NCBI RefSeq assembly: GCF_000428945.1 | Contig: NZ_AUAX01000020.1 | Span: forward strand, 1-64,000 | Source: Hamadaea tsunoensis DSM 44101 | Lineage (GTDB): Bacteria; Actinomycetota; Actinomycetes; Mycobacteriales; Micromonosporaceae | Length of the DNA stretch: 64,000 nt | Reading direction: 5' to 3' | Shown here: in pieces, positions 8,806 through 17,472 of the stretch | Position numbering within the stretch: position 1 is the first letter of the stretch | How the letters are laid out: every line of letters begins with the position of its first letter | Notes under the pieces: generated by a model | Databases searched by the model: none | Seen by the model: the letters and a program-made list of their open reading frames with translations, nothing else | Told to the model about the DNA's origin: nothing | Program-made: the position numbers and the translations under genes

Positions 8806-10206
8806 ATGTCGGTCACGGCGCACAGACACCATTTCGACGAGCCCGACGTGGTCGAGCTGAATCCGGTCTTCACCCGGCCGGGCGAGGCCACCGAGCTGCC
8901 CCGGTACCAGCTGCCCGACGGCGAGTCGCTGCCGGAGACGGCGTACCAGATCGTGCACGACGAGGCGATGCTCGACGGCAACGCGCGGCTGAACCTCGCC
9001 ACGTTCGTCGGCACCTGGATGGACGACCACGCCGGCCGGCTGTACACCGAGACCTTCGACAAGAACATGATCGACAAGGACGAGTACCCGTCGACCGCCG
9101 CGATCGAGACCCGGTGCTGGACCATGCTGGCCGGGCTGTGGAACGCGCCGGATCCGCGTACGACGATCGGCACCTCGACCATCGGCTCGTCCGAGGCGTG
9201 CATGCTCGGCGGTCTGGCGCTGAAGAAGCGGTGGCAGGCCGCCCGCCGCGCGGCCGGCAAGCCGGCCGACCGGCCGAACCTGATCATGTCCAGCGCCGTG
9301 CAGGTGTGCTGGGAGAAGTTCTGCGCCTACTGGGACGTGGAGGCGCGGCTCGTGCCGATCTCGGCCGAGCACCAGGTCCTCGACGGCACCGACCTCGACC
9401 GGTACGCCGACGAGAACACGATCGGCGTCGTCGCGATCATGGGCGTCACCTACACCGGCCGGTACGAGCCGGTCGACCGGATCGCCGCGGCGCTGGACGA
9501 CCTCCAGGCGCGTACGGGGCTGGACATCCCGATCCATGTCGACGGGGCGTCGGGCGCGTTCATCGCCCCGTTCCTGCAACCGCACGTCGTGTGGGACTTC
9601 CGGTTGCCCCGGGTCGCCTCCATCAGCACCTCCGGGCACAAGTACGGCCTGGTCTACCCCGGCATCGGCTGGGTGGTCTGGCGGGACCGGGACGCGCTGC
9701 CCGACGAGCTCGTCTTCAAGGTCAGCTATCTCGGCGGCGAGATGCCCACGCTCGCGCTCAACTTCTCCCGCCCGGGCGCGCAGGTGCTGCTGCAGTACTA
9801 CATGTTCCTGCGCCTCGGCTTCGACGGCTACCGCCGGGTCCAGCAGTGCGCCCAGGACGTCGCCGTCTACCTGTCCTCGCAGATCGCCCGGCTGCCGGCG
9901 TTCGAGCTGTGGAACGACGGCACCGACATCCCCGTCTTCGCGTGGAGCATGAAAGCCGGGCACACCACGAACTGGAACCTCTACCATCTCTCGGATCGCT
10001 TGCGCGCCAAGGGCTGGCTCGTTCCGGCGTACCCGATGCCGGAAGGTCTGGCCGACGTCGTCGTCCAGCGGGTCGTCGTGCGCAGCGGTTTCAGCCGCGA
10101 CCTCGCGCAGTCGTTCCTCGCGGACATCATCACCGAGGTCGCGTACCTCGACGCCCTCGACGGGCCGATGCCCCACCACGATCACCCGCCGGCCTTCCAC
10201 CACTGA
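8806..10206 (+). CDS. gad: Glutamate decarboxylase (PLP)
   Basis: 466 residues, the full length for bacterial GadB. Features include YTETFDKNMIDKDEYPSTAAIE at the substrate region, IGTSTIGSSEACMLGGLALKKRW near the PLP phosphate, HVDGASGAF with the PLP-stacking Asp, and STSGHKYGLVYPG with the Schiff-base lysine. It converts L-glutamate to GABA and CO2, giving acid resistance or feeding GABA metabolism. No GABA antiporter lies next to it, so a role in cytosolic pH or nitrogen metabolism rather than a Gad acid system is more likely. Unambiguous family call. Confidence 0.96.
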   Translation: MSVTAHRHHFDEPDVVELNPVFTRPGEATELPRYQLPDGESLPETAYQIVHDEAMLDGNARLNLATFVGTWMDDHAGRLYTETFDKNMIDKDEYPSTAAIETRCWTMLAGLWNAPDPRTTIGTSTIGSSEACMLGGLALKKRWQAARRAAGKPADRPNLIMSSAVQVCWEKFCAYWDVEARLVPISAEHQVLDGTDLDRYADENTIGVVAIMGVTYTGRYEPVDRIAAALDDLQARTGLDIPIHVDGASGAFIAPFLQPHVVWDFRLPRVASISTSGHKYGLVYPGIGWVVWRDRDALPDELVFKVSYLGGEMPTLALNFSRPGAQVLLQYYMFLRLGFDGYRRVQQCAQDVAVYLSSQIARLPAFELWNDGTDIPVFAWSMKAGHTTNWNLYHLSDRLRAKGWLVPAYPMPEGLADVVVQRVVVRSGFSRDLAQSFLADIITEVAYLDALDGPMPHHDHPPAFHH

Positions 10207-10224
10207 CCGGGTACGCGGGCCACA

Positions 10225-10305
10225 CAAGATCCCGTTCGGATCAGGGAAATCACCCGAATCTTGGGCCAAGATTAAGTGGGATTCCCTGATCCAAGCGGGA
10301 TCTTG
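10225..10305. repeat. Dispersed palindromic element, family A copy 2
   Basis: Arms CAAGATCCCGTTCGGATCAG / CTGATCCAAGCGGGATCTTG with the same inner palindrome AATCTTGGGCCAAGATT (10257-10273). Same orientation as copy 1. It lies between convergent genes, directly after gad. Confidence 0.85.
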
Positions 10306-10326
10306 GGGCAGGGTCCGTCCTGAAGC

Positions 10327-10689
10327 TCAGGTCGCCGGGGTGAATTCCGGTCGGTCGAGGACCCGCAGCCAGCTGCCGTCGGCCTGACGTCGAGCGACCT
10401 GGGCCCGCGCCCCGGCGGCGTCCTTCGGCGGCGTGGCCGTGAGCGCCAGGTCCCCCTGGATCAGCGTCGGCAGTGGCGCCTCCGGCTCGAAATGCGGCTG
10501 CCCGGCGAGCACCTTGGTCCAGAGCTCCTCGATCGCGGCCCGCCCGACGGTCTGCCCGCCCGGCGGGTACGCGAGCACCGCGTCCTCCTCGTAGAGCGCG
10601 GCCACCCCGGCGGCGTCCCCCGCGTTGGAGCGCTCGACGAACAGCCGGGTGATGTCCTCGGGCGTCATCGCCTTCTCGTACTCGGTCAT
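10327..10689 (-). CDS. SnoaL/NTF2-like protein (DUF4440 type)
   Basis: 120 residues with the NTF2-fold pattern: an N-terminal helix TPEDITRLFVERSNAGDAAGVAALYEEDAVLAYPPG, then AIEELWTKVLAG and a terminal RQADGSWLRVLDRPEF strand. This is the standard sequence profile of SgcJ/YybH-like small proteins (isomerases, hydrolases or unknowns). ATG start with AGGAGAG upstream. Divergent from the LysR gene next to it, which may control it. Substrate unknown. Confidence 0.8.
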   Translation of the reverse strand: MTEYEKAMTPEDITRLFVERSNAGDAAGVAALYEEDAVLAYPPGGQTVGRAAIEELWTKVLAGQPHFEPEAPLPTLIQGDLALTATPPKDAAGARAQVARRQADGSWLRVLDRPEFTPAT

Positions 10690-10777
10690 GGTCCTCTCCT
10701 TCCCTCGACATCCAGCGTCACGCGTACCGGATCAGAAGTCCAACAGCTGGTTCTGCTGGGTACTAGAATCATCAGTT

Positions 10778-11644
10778 ATGGAACTGCGCCAGCTGGAGTA
10801 CTTCGTCGCCGTCGCGGAGGAGCAGAATTTCACGCGGGCGGCGGAACGCGTACACATCAGTCAGTCGGGGGTCAGCGCCCAGATCCGGCAGTTGGAGAAG
10901 GAGTTGGGCGCGGAGTTGTTCGACCGCTCGGGGCGCAGCGCCACCCTGACCGTCGCTGGGAAGGCCGCCCTCGAACACGCCCGCGCCGCGCTCGCCGCCG
11001 CCGGTGCGGTCGGTCAGGCCGTCGGTGAGGTGAGCGACGTGCTGCGCGGCCGGCTGCGGGTCGGCATGGTGGTCGGCTGCACGGTCACCCCGCTCTTCGC
11101 GGCCCTCGCGGCCTTCCACCGGGACCACCCCGGCGTCACCCTGTCCCTTGTGGAGGATTCTTCCGACCGCCTCATCGACGGCGTACGCGCCGGGGAGCTG
11201 GACGCCGCGCTGATCGGAGCGGCCGGTTCGGCACCGTCCGATCTGGATGGACTGACGGCCGTCAGTGAGCCGCTGGTCGCGTTGCTGCCCGACGGCCACC
11301 CGTTGCTGTCCAAGCGGCTGAACCTGCGGGCGCTCTGCGCGTACCCGTTGATTTGCATGCCGCGAGGGACCGGCCTGCGCGCGGTGCTCGACGGCGCGTG
11401 TGCCGCGCGTGGCCTGGTGCCCGGGATCGCGCTGGAGGCGGGGGCGCCGGACACGATCGCGGACCTCGCGGGGCGCGGCCTGGGGGTCGGTGTGCTCAGC
11501 GAGTCCATGGCCGGGCGCTACCCGCTGACCGCGCGGCCGATCGCGGACATGGCGGATGCGGCGGTGCTGGCCCTGGTCTGGCGGCACTCGCCCGCGCCCG
11601 CGGTACGCCGATTCGCCGCCCATGCGCGCAAGGCGTTCGCCTGA
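10778..11644 (+). CDS. LysR-family transcriptional regulator
   Basis: 288 residues starting at MELRQLEYFVAVAEEQNFTRAAERVHISQSGVSAQIRQLEKELGAELFDRSGRSATLT, the complete LysR winged-helix domain. The remainder is a periplasmic-binding-like effector domain (RLRVGMVVG..., LDAALIG). It is divergent from the SnoaL-like gene with an 88-bp spacer, which is the normal setting for a LysR regulator and its target. Effector unknown. Confidence 0.93.
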   Translation: MELRQLEYFVAVAEEQNFTRAAERVHISQSGVSAQIRQLEKELGAELFDRSGRSATLTVAGKAALEHARAALAAAGAVGQAVGEVSDVLRGRLRVGMVVGCTVTPLFAALAAFHRDHPGVTLSLVEDSSDRLIDGVRAGELDAALIGAAGSAPSDLDGLTAVSEPLVALLPDGHPLLSKRLNLRALCAYPLICMPRGTGLRAVLDGACAARGLVPGIALEAGAPDTIADLAGRGLGVGVLSESMAGRYPLTARPIADMADAAVLALVWRHSPAPAVRRFAAHARKAFA

Positions 11645-11662
11645 GGACTTGTGGCGTCCTCA
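11642..11662. terminator. Short hairpin spanning convergent stops
   Basis: TGAGGAC-7nt-GTCCTCA covers both stop codons of the convergent LysR and hydrolase genes. The stem is only 7 bp, so termination is possible but weak. Confidence 0.4.
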
Positions 11663-12490
11663 GCCGAGGAAGGCCAGGATCGCGCGGCTGAGCTGATCCG
11701 GCTGCTCGGTCGGGATCGTGTGGTGGGACGCGCCGGGCAGGGCGACCGTCGTGACCTCGGGCAGCAGGGCCTCGGCGGTCTCAGCGACCCGCTTGCCGTC
11801 GTGCGCCCGGCTCTGCTGCGCGACCACGACGAGCGTCGGGATCGTCATGTCCCGCAACGCTTCGGGCGTCGGCCGCCGGGGCATCACGAGCTTGCCACGC
11901 GGGACCTCGGTGCCGCGGCACATCAGGTCGAGCCACTCGGGATCGATGTGCTTGCCGGCGCTCTCCCAGGTGACGAGGCCCCGCAGGCGGGCGGCACTGG
12001 GCTTCACGAGGAACGGGATCGCCCGCAGCTTGTAGGCCGCGGCCAGGCCGGCGAAGCAGTCCGTCGGGTCGAGCAGCACGAGCCGCCCGACCCGCGCGGG
12101 TGCGCGCAGCGCGTACGCGAGGGCGATCCAGCCGCCGTAGGAGTGCCCGGCCAGGGCGGCGCCGTCGACCCCCAGTTCGGTGAACAATCCGTCGAGCCAG
12201 TCCATCAGGTGCTCCGCGGTGGTCACCGGGGTGCCGTCGTTCACGGTGCGGCCGGCGTCGCCGATGGTGTCGATCGCGTACACGCGGTGGTGGCGGCTGA
12301 GGTCGGCGACGGTCGCGTACCAGACGGTCGACGTCGCGCCACCGCCGTGCAGCAGCACGAGCGGCCGGCCGTCGGGTGGTCCGCTGACATGCACCCGAGT
12401 GCTCCCGTACGCCGACCGCACGTCCAGCGCCTCGACGGCCACCGGCCATTTCCCGAGTACGGCCTCGTACGCCGCGGAGTACGCGTCCAT
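11660..12490 (-). CDS. Alpha/beta hydrolase
   Basis: 276 residues from ATG (MDAYSAAYEAV...), preceded by GAGAGGTGG at the right spacing; the GTG three codons earlier overlaps that site. Motifs: HGGGATSTVW oxyanion region, GHSYGGW nucleophile elbow, VLLDPTD, and PGASHHTIPTE with the catalytic His. No signal peptide, so cytosolic. Divergent from a MarR regulator over a region with strong operator repeats, so its expression is probably controlled by that protein. The class includes esterases, C-C hydrolases and haloperoxidases; the sequence does not choose. Confidence 0.88.
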   Translation of the reverse strand: MDAYSAAYEAVLGKWPVAVEALDVRSAYGSTRVHVSGPPDGRPLVLLHGGGATSTVWYATVADLSRHHRVYAIDTIGDAGRTVNDGTPVTTAEHLMDWLDGLFTELGVDGAALAGHSYGGWIALAYALRAPARVGRLVLLDPTDCFAGLAAAYKLRAIPFLVKPSAARLRGLVTWESAGKHIDPEWLDLMCRGTEVPRGKLVMPRRPTPEALRDMTIPTLVVVAQQSRAHDGKRVAETAEALLPEVTTVALPGASHHTIPTEQPDQLSRAILAFLG

Positions 12491-12512
12491 GGTTGCCACC
12501 TCTCTCGCCGGA

Positions 12513-12570
12513 CGATAATCTCGATCAACGATAGTCTCATCCAGCGATAATCTCGGTCAACGAGATAATC
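12513..12570. promoter_or_regulatory. Duplicated palindromic operator (MarR type)
   Basis: Two 26-nt units, 12513-12538 and 12545-12570, begin with the near-identical CGATAATCTCG(A/G)TCAACGA. The second is itself an imperfect palindrome, GATAATCTCG-GTCAA-CGAGATAATC. They fill the space between the divergent hydrolase and MarR genes and are well placed to autoregulate both. Confidence 0.7.
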
Positions 12571-12613
12571 TGCTGCGGTGATCATCGCACGGACGGCGAG
12601 AAGAGAGGTGGCC

Positions 12614-13060
12614 GTGGACGAGCCGGGGATGGACCTGGTGCACCTGCTGCGCGGGCTGACCGTCGAGTTCAACCTGCTGGCCGCCGAGTTCGCCGCGCGC
12701 AACCGACTGCACCCGACGGATCTGCGCGCCATCATCCACCTGCTCGACGCCGACCGGGCCGGGATCGAGGCCACGCCGGGCTGGCTGGGGGAGCGGCTGC
12801 GGCTCAACTCCGCGTCGACCACGGGGCTCGTCGACCGCCTGGCGAAGGCGGGGCACGTGCGGCGCGTACCGGACGAGCGCGACCGCCGCCGGATCCTGCT
12901 CGTCGTCGAGCCCGAAGCGATCGAGCTCGGCTGGTCGTTCTTCGGACCGCTCATCCAGGATCTGGTCGGGCTGAAGGAGACGTTCTCGGCCGCCGAACTC
13001 GACACCGTCCGGCGCTTCCTGCGGGCCGCGACCGAGAAGGTCGCGGCCCGTCCTCAGTGA
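12614..13060 (+). CDS. MarR-family transcriptional regulator
   Basis: 148 residues from the GTG of MDEPGMDLVHLLRG; AGAGAGG lies ~7 nt before it, while GTG starts at 12578 and 12608 are also in frame. The body shows the MarR winged helix: LHPTDLRAIIHLLDAD, LGERLRLNSASTTGLVDRLAKAGHVRRVPDERDRRRILLVV, where the DERDRR wing is diagnostic. It faces the alpha/beta hydrolase over the duplicated operator, so it most likely represses that gene and itself. Ligand unknown. Confidence 0.9.
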   Translation: MDEPGMDLVHLLRGLTVEFNLLAAEFAARNRLHPTDLRAIIHLLDADRAGIEATPGWLGERLRLNSASTTGLVDRLAKAGHVRRVPDERDRRRILLVVEPEAIELGWSFFGPLIQDLVGLKETFSAAELDTVRRFLRAATEKVAARPQ

Positions 13061-13074
13061 TCGGCTGCCGCCGG

Positions 13075-13920
13075 TCAGCGGTACGCCTCGACGTTCTCGC
13101 GTACCCAGTCCGCGAACGAGCGGGCCGGGCGGCCGAGCACCCGCTGGATGTCGGGGCTGACGGCCTGCTCGCGGGCGGTCGGCGTACCGAGGACGGCCAG
13201 GGTCGTCTCCACCGCCCAGGCGGGCATGAACGAGGTCATCACCGCGTACGCCTCGTCGCGGGTCAGCTCGGTGAACCGCACGGGCTCCCCGAGCGCTCCG
13301 GCCAGCGTCTCGGCCATCTGCCGCGGCGTGATGAGGGCCGGGCCGTTCAGCTCGTAGATCTGTCCCGCGTGCCCCTCGCCGGTCAGCGCCGCGGCCGCGA
13401 CCGCCGCGATGTCGGCCGGGTCGACCACGGGCAGCCCGACATCCCCGAACGGGGCGGCCATGCTGCGGCCGGCCCGGATCGACGGCACCCACGCGTACGC
13501 GTTGGAAGCGAAGGCGCCCGGGCGCAGGATGGTCCAGTCGAGCCCGGAGGCGCGTACGGCGTCCTCGACCGATTTCATCATCACGCCGTGCGAACGTGAT
13601 TCGGGGCGGGTGACCACGCCTTGCGAGGACAGCTGGACGACCTTGCGGATCCCGGCGGCCCGGGCCCGGTCGAGGATCTCCGCGGGCCGCAGGTTCGCCG
13701 CGCTGGCCGCCCCGTCGTGCAGGAACAGGGCCTCGGCCCCGTCGAACGCCCCGTCGAGACTGTCCGGTGTGGTCAGATCCGCGACGACCGCGCGGACCCC
13801 CTCCGGTACGCCCTCCGGCGTGATACTCCGCGATACGGCGGTCACCTTGCTGCCCGCCTCGGCGAGGGCCCGCACGAGCGGACGGCCGACGTTGCCGGTG
13901 GCTCCGGTTACCACGATCAT
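13075..13920 (-). CDS. NmrA-like / NAD(P)-binding atypical SDR
   Basis: 281 residues. N terminus MIVVTGATGNVGRPLVRALAEAG carries the TGATGNVG dinucleotide-binding loop; DWTILRPGAFASN is the NmrA/isoflavone-reductase-like signature. Family members reduce quinones or act as redox sensors (QOR2, NmrA). It is divergent from an HxlR regulator over a short region holding a TAGGTACCTA palindrome, a frequent pairing for redox- or electrophile-responsive enzymes. Substrate not predictable. Confidence 0.9.
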   Translation of the reverse strand: MIVVTGATGNVGRPLVRALAEAGSKVTAVSRSITPEGVPEGVRAVVADLTTPDSLDGAFDGAEALFLHDGAASAANLRPAEILDRARAAGIRKVVQLSSQGVVTRPESRSHGVMMKSVEDAVRASGLDWTILRPGAFASNAYAWVPSIRAGRSMAAPFGDVGLPVVDPADIAAVAAAALTGEGHAGQIYELNGPALITPRQMAETLAGALGEPVRFTELTRDEAYAVMTSFMPAWAVETTLAVLGTPTAREQAVSPDIQRVLGRPARSFADWVRENVEAYR

Positions 13921-13996
13921 GACTGTTCTCCTTGTCGCACAATGCTTTCCGGCACTCGCCGGTCGGTCGGGTACGACGTTAGTAGCTTCGGTATAG

Positions 13997-14006
13997 TAGG
14001 TACCTA
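13997..14006. promoter_or_regulatory. HxlR-type operator candidate
   Basis: Perfect palindrome TAGGTACCTA lies between the divergent SDR and HxlR genes, overlapping GTATAGTAGG, which looks like a -10 region. Its position suggests autoregulation by the HxlR protein. Confidence 0.45.
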
Positions 14007-14013
14007 GAGGAAA

Positions 14014-14457
14014 GTGACCCTGCTGAGACCCACCTCACAGAACGGCGTACGCATGGAGTTCACCGCGGATCCCGAACTGGCCTGCCCCATCGCCCCCGTC
14101 GTCGACCTGGTGTTCAGCCGCTGGACGACGCCGATCTTGTGGACGCTCAACGCGTACGGGCGGCAGAGGTTCGTGGAGCTGGAACGGCGGATCACGAGCA
14201 TCACGCCGAAGGTCCTCACCCAGCGGCTGCGGCAGCTGGAGCGCGACGGCCTGGTGGTGCGGACCTACCACGCGGAGGTCCCGCCGCGGGTGGAGTACGA
14301 GATCAGCGAGCTGGGCCGCAGCCTCGCGCCGCTGTTCGCGCATCTCACGGACTGGTCGCAGGACAACCTGGGCCGGGTCGCGACGGCGCGCGAGGCCTAC
14401 GACGCGCGAGCGTCCCGGCAGGACGGTCGCGCGGGCGTACCGGCAGGACGGCGTTGA
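14014..14457 (+). CDS. HxlR-family transcriptional regulator
   Basis: 147 residues with GTG start; the ATG at 14053 (MEFTADPELACPIAPV) is an alternative. The motif ACPIAPVVDLVFSRWTTPILWTLNAYGRQRFVELERRITSITPKVLTQRLRQLERDGLV is the HxlR winged helix. The Cys of ACPI corresponds to the redox/electrophile-sensing cysteine found in YodB/QorR proteins. Divergent from the NmrA-like SDR, which is the natural target. Confidence 0.92.
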   Translation: MTLLRPTSQNGVRMEFTADPELACPIAPVVDLVFSRWTTPILWTLNAYGRQRFVELERRITSITPKVLTQRLRQLERDGLVVRTYHAEVPPRVEYEISELGRSLAPLFAHLTDWSQDNLGRVATAREAYDARASRQDGRAGVPAGRR

Positions 14458-14474
14458 CCTGGCCGGGTTGACCC

Positions 14475-14503
14475 TTTAAGTTTGTCAATACGATAAACTT
14501 AAA
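14475..14503 (+). promoter_or_regulatory. Inverted repeat upstream of cellulase
   Basis: TTTAAGTTT-11nt-AAACTTAAA, 9-bp perfect arms, in a local AT-rich island 124 bp before the GH12 gene. It is probably the operator/promoter for that gene. It is unlike the CebR box found at 36687. Confidence 0.5.
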
Positions 14504-14626
14504 TCCCGTCGCCCAGGGATATCCTGCAGGTCGGAGGCCTCCCGCTCGGGGCCGCAGCGGTTTCGCCGTGCCCTCCGCCGACCGGTCGGACGCCTGGGTG
14601 ACCGACCTGAGGAGGGTCACCCCGTC

Positions 14627-15820
14627 ATGCGCAGAGGCATCTCCGCCACCATCGCCTGCGCGGCCGCCGTCCTGGCCGCGACCGGTGCCGGCGTCCTCGC
14701 CGAAGTCCCCTCGTACGCCGCGGCCGGCTGCAGCGTCACCTACACCGTGACCAACCAGTGGCCGGGAGGCTTCGGAGCCTCGGTCACCGTCAAGAACCTC
14801 GGCGACGCCCTCAACGGCTGGACACTCGTCTGGTCGTTCGGCGCCGGCCAGACGGTGACGCAGTACTGGAGCACCGCCCTGACCCAGAGCGGCTCGCAGG
14901 TCACGGCCAAGAACGTCGACTACAACGGCTCGCTCGCGACGAACGCCAGCACCCAGTTCGGCTTCAACGGCGCGTGGTCCGCCAGCAACCCCGTCCCCAC
15001 CGCCTTCACCCTCAACGGCGTCGCCTGCACCGGCGGCGTCACCACCTCGCCCTCGGCGACCCGCTCCGCCTCGCCGTCCGCTTCGGCCTCGCGCTCCGCC
15101 TCGCCGTCCGCGTCCCCCTCCCGCTCCGCTTCGGCCTCACCGTCCACTTCCACGGGTACGCCGGGCGTACCGTCGGACGCGGTGTGGTCCGCTTCGGGAC
15201 AGTGGGACACGTGGACCAACGGCGGCTACACGCTCTACAACGACGTCTGGGGCGGCGGTGCCGGGTCCCAGACCATCTGGGCGCGTACCGGCACGAACTG
15301 GGGCGTCGTGGCCAACCACCCGATGACCTCGGGCGTGAAATCCTATCCGCACACGGTCAAGGGCTCGATCGGCCGGACCGTCAGCTCACTGTCCACACTC
15401 ACCAGTTCGTTCAACGTGAGCGTACCGAGCAGTGGAAACTACGAGACGGCGTACGACATCTGGGCCAACAGCAACGCGTACGAAGTCATGCTGTGGATGA
15501 ACTGGAACGGCGCGGTCGGCCCCATCGCCGACAGCTACGACTCCAACGGTGCCGTCCCGGCCTTCCGCAACGTCACCCTCGGCGGGCACACCTGGAACAT
15601 CTACCGCGGCTCGAACGGCAGCAACGCCGTGTACTCGTTCCTGCGTACCAGCGACACGAACTCCGGCACGGTGGACGTGCTGGCGATCGCCAACTGGCTC
15701 AAGACCCAGGGCTGGTGGGGCGACGTGACGATGGGCGAGGCGCAGTTCGGCTTCGAGATCAGCGGAACGAACGGCACGTCGGCGTTCACCGACAACAGCT
15801 TCGGGATCTCCTGGAGCTGA
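14627..15820 (+). CDS. Secreted endoglucanase: CBM2 - Ser-rich linker - GH12
   Basis: 397 residues with GGAGGG upstream. A signal peptide (to about residue 32, ...PSYAAAG) is followed by a cellulose-binding module of family 2 (GCSVTYTVTNQWPGGFGASVTV...NGVAC, ~33-134; the two end cysteines form the CBM2 disulfide and the Trp residues the binding face). A low-complexity S/A/P linker (135-178) leads to a GH12 domain. Catalytic residues are the Glu of YEVMLWMNW (E286) and of FGFEIS (E377). It hydrolyses beta-1,4-glucan outside the cell. Monocistronic, with an operator-like repeat upstream and a strong terminator downstream. Confidence 0.95.
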   Translation: MRRGISATIACAAAVLAATGAGVLAEVPSYAAAGCSVTYTVTNQWPGGFGASVTVKNLGDALNGWTLVWSFGAGQTVTQYWSTALTQSGSQVTAKNVDYNGSLATNASTQFGFNGAWSASNPVPTAFTLNGVACTGGVTTSPSATRSASPSASASRSASPSASPSRSASASPSTSTGTPGVPSDAVWSASGQWDTWTNGGYTLYNDVWGGGAGSQTIWARTGTNWGVVANHPMTSGVKSYPHTVKGSIGRTVSSLSTLTSSFNVSVPSSGNYETAYDIWANSNAYEVMLWMNWNGAVGPIADSYDSNGAVPAFRNVTLGGHTWNIYRGSNGSNAVYSFLRTSDTNSGTVDVLAIANWLKTQGWWGDVTMGEAQFGFEISGTNGTSAFTDNSFGISWS

Positions 15821-15841
15821 TCGGCTGATCCTCTGATACTC

Positions 15842-15872
15842 GTGGGGCCGGCCGCCCGGAGGCCGGCCCCAC
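15842..15872. terminator. Bidirectional terminator
   Basis: GTGGGGCCGGCC / GGCCGGCCCCAC, 12-bp perfect stem with a 7-nt loop, between the convergent cellulase and surface-protein genes. Confidence 0.8.
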
Positions 15873-15875
15873 GCT

Positions 15876-17051
15876 CTACTCCGCCGTGTCGGCAGATGTC
15901 GCGCGCCGGCGGCGGAGGCCGACGACGCCCGCGCCGAGGAGCGCAGCCGCCGCGAGCACGCCGATGACCAGTCCGACGGCGCCGCCGTCCGATTCCGAGT
16001 CGGCGGCGGCCTCCGGCGTGGGCTGTGCGGCGGCGGATGAGGCCGCGACCGGAGCCTCGCTCGACGGCTCGGCGCTCGGGGACGCCGACGCGGCGGCCGA
16101 CGGACTCGCCGAGGCACCCGGCTGTGGACTTCTGCTTGCCTGCGGGCGCGTACCGGTGGTGGTCGTGGTGGTACCGGACGAGCCCGAGCCACTGGTGTAG
16201 CAGCCGTTCACCGTGATCTTCAGTCGGAAGTCGTTGTTCGTCTGATTCGGGTCGGACAAGGCCGTGCCGATGCTCTCGCCCGCCGTCTCGTAGCCCTGCG
16301 CGTACCCCTTGTCGCAGCGGTCGATGTGCAGCATCAGCTTTACCGTCGCCGACGTTCCGGGAGCCATGTTCTCCTTGCGGCACACGAAGACCGCGGCGTA
16401 CTTGACGCAGCCGGATCCGCCCGCGTACGACATGCCGGGCGGCAGGCGGTACGCGCTCAGCTCGATCCACGGCTGCACGCCGGGACCGTTGTTGCGGATC
16501 GTGGTCGTGACGGTGACGGTCTGGCCGACGTCGCCGCGGGGGCGGTTGGAGGAGACGGCCATGTCGGCGACGTCCGCCTCGCCGGCGATGTGGATCGTGC
16601 CGGTCGCGTTCGGGTCGGTCGGCGACGGGCTGCCGGTCAGGTGCAGCTTGACGGTTCCGGCCAGGCCCGCGGGGGCGCCGTCGACCGCTTGGAAGACCGC
16701 GTACGCAGTCTTCTTGGTCTTCGCGACCGTCCCGAACGAACACGTGATCTTCGTGCTGGTGTGGGTGCAAGGGCCGGTGGCGCCGACGACCTTGACCTTC
16801 GCGGAGATCGCGCCGGCGTCGAGGGTGACGACGGCGTTGGTGATGGCCGTCGAACCCCACGCCTGTACGCCGATCGGCACACTCGTCGCGCTGGAGTGCC
16901 CGATCGTGGTGGTCAGCCCGGAGCCGTAGGTGACGAAGAACGGAGCCGCCCCAGCCGTCGCCGCGTACGCCGGAGCGGGTGGTCCGGCCAGGGCCATTCC
17001 GGCCAGGCCGAGAAACATGATGAACGCCGATGTCGCGAGCCGCCTGAGCAT
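15876..17051 (-). CDS. Secreted, C-terminally membrane-anchored DUF11-like surface protein
   Basis: 391 residues. Signal peptide to about residue 30 (...APAYAA). Two beta-sandwich repeats follow; the second, NRPRGDVGQTVTVTTTIRNNGPGVQPWIEL, is typical of DUF11/CARDB-like cell-surface repeats. A S/A/P/E-rich stalk precedes the membrane span LVIGVLAAAALLGAGVVGL and a RRRR stop, as in LAETG-less wall-associated proteins of actinobacteria. No sortase motif was seen. Probably a structural or adhesive surface protein; exact role unknown. Confidence 0.75.
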   Translation of the reverse strand: MLRRLATSAFIMFLGLAGMALAGPPAPAYAATAGAAPFFVTYGSGLTTTIGHSSATSVPIGVQAWGSTAITNAVVTLDAGAISAKVKVVGATGPCTHTSTKITCSFGTVAKTKKTAYAVFQAVDGAPAGLAGTVKLHLTGSPSPTDPNATGTIHIAGEADVADMAVSSNRPRGDVGQTVTVTTTIRNNGPGVQPWIELSAYRLPPGMSYAGGSGCVKYAAVFVCRKENMAPGTSATVKLMLHIDRCDKGYAQGYETAGESIGTALSDPNQTNNDFRLKITVNGCYTSGSGSSGTTTTTTGTRPQASRSPQPGASASPSAAASASPSAEPSSEAPVAASSAAAQPTPEAAADSESDGGAVGLVIGVLAAAALLGAGVVGLRRRRATSADTAE

Positions 17052-17261
17052 CGCTGCCTCCCCGTGATTCCGCGCAGCGTACCGCGTGAACTGCCGGTGT
17101 TAACTGCCGGTTCACAACTGCCGCCGGTGGTCAGCGGGTGTGCGGGCGCGCTGAGGGGATCGCCCACCGCCCGGCGTTAGCGTCGGTCCATATCCGCCGC
17201 CGGCGCCGGACATCCCGGGCCGCGGTGAAGGCCAGGATCCATGACAGGGAAGGACAAGGCC

Positions 17262-17420
17262 ATGATGCGTATCGTCGACCGCCTGATCTCGAAGGTCCTC
17301 CGCACGGAGACGGCGTCCGCGTGCAGCGGTGCCCAGGTCTGCCTCGGCGGCGTCCTGTTCTGGCGCTACTGCTGCCCGCAGACCGGGTGCACGTACGACC
17401 CGCTCCACAACGGCTGCTGA
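17262..17420 (+). CDS. Small six-cysteine peptide, putative exported disulfide-rich peptide precursor
   Basis: 52 residues from the first of two adjacent ATGs, with AGGGAAGGA 7 nt upstream; an in-frame ATG at 17241 would give 59. The N half (MMRIVDRLISKVLRTETASA) is an amphipathic, basic leader-like helix ending in ASA, a signal-peptidase-like AxA. The C half has six cysteines: CSGAQVC, YCC, GC and a terminal C, i.e. enough for three disulfides. The following genes encode a thioredoxin-fold protein, an ABC exporter and an S26 peptidase, which together could oxidise, export and cleave it. It is followed by a strong hairpin. No known family is recognised; bacteriocin or signalling peptide is inference. 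Confidence 0.65.
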   Translation: MMRIVDRLISKVLRTETASACSGAQVCLGGVLFWRYCCPQTGCTYDPLHNGC

Positions 17421-17441
17421 TCGGCCGCGCCGGAATCCGCG

Positions 17442-17472
17442 CGCCGGGCGGCGTTCCAGCCGCCGCCCGGCG
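17442..17472 (+). terminator. Attenuator-like hairpin after the cysteine-rich peptide
   Basis: CGCCGGGCGGCG / CGCCGCCCGGCG, 12-bp perfect stem, 7-nt loop, no U tract. Placed between the peptide gene and its downstream cassette genes, it would favour many peptide transcripts per exporter transcript, as in bacteriocin and RiPP operons. Confidence 0.6.

Noticed and set aside
17262-17420. Six-Cys peptide as a lasso, sacti- or lanthipeptide
   Set aside because: No cyclase, radical SAM or Lan enzyme is next to it; the neighbours are a redox protein, exporter and signal peptidase.
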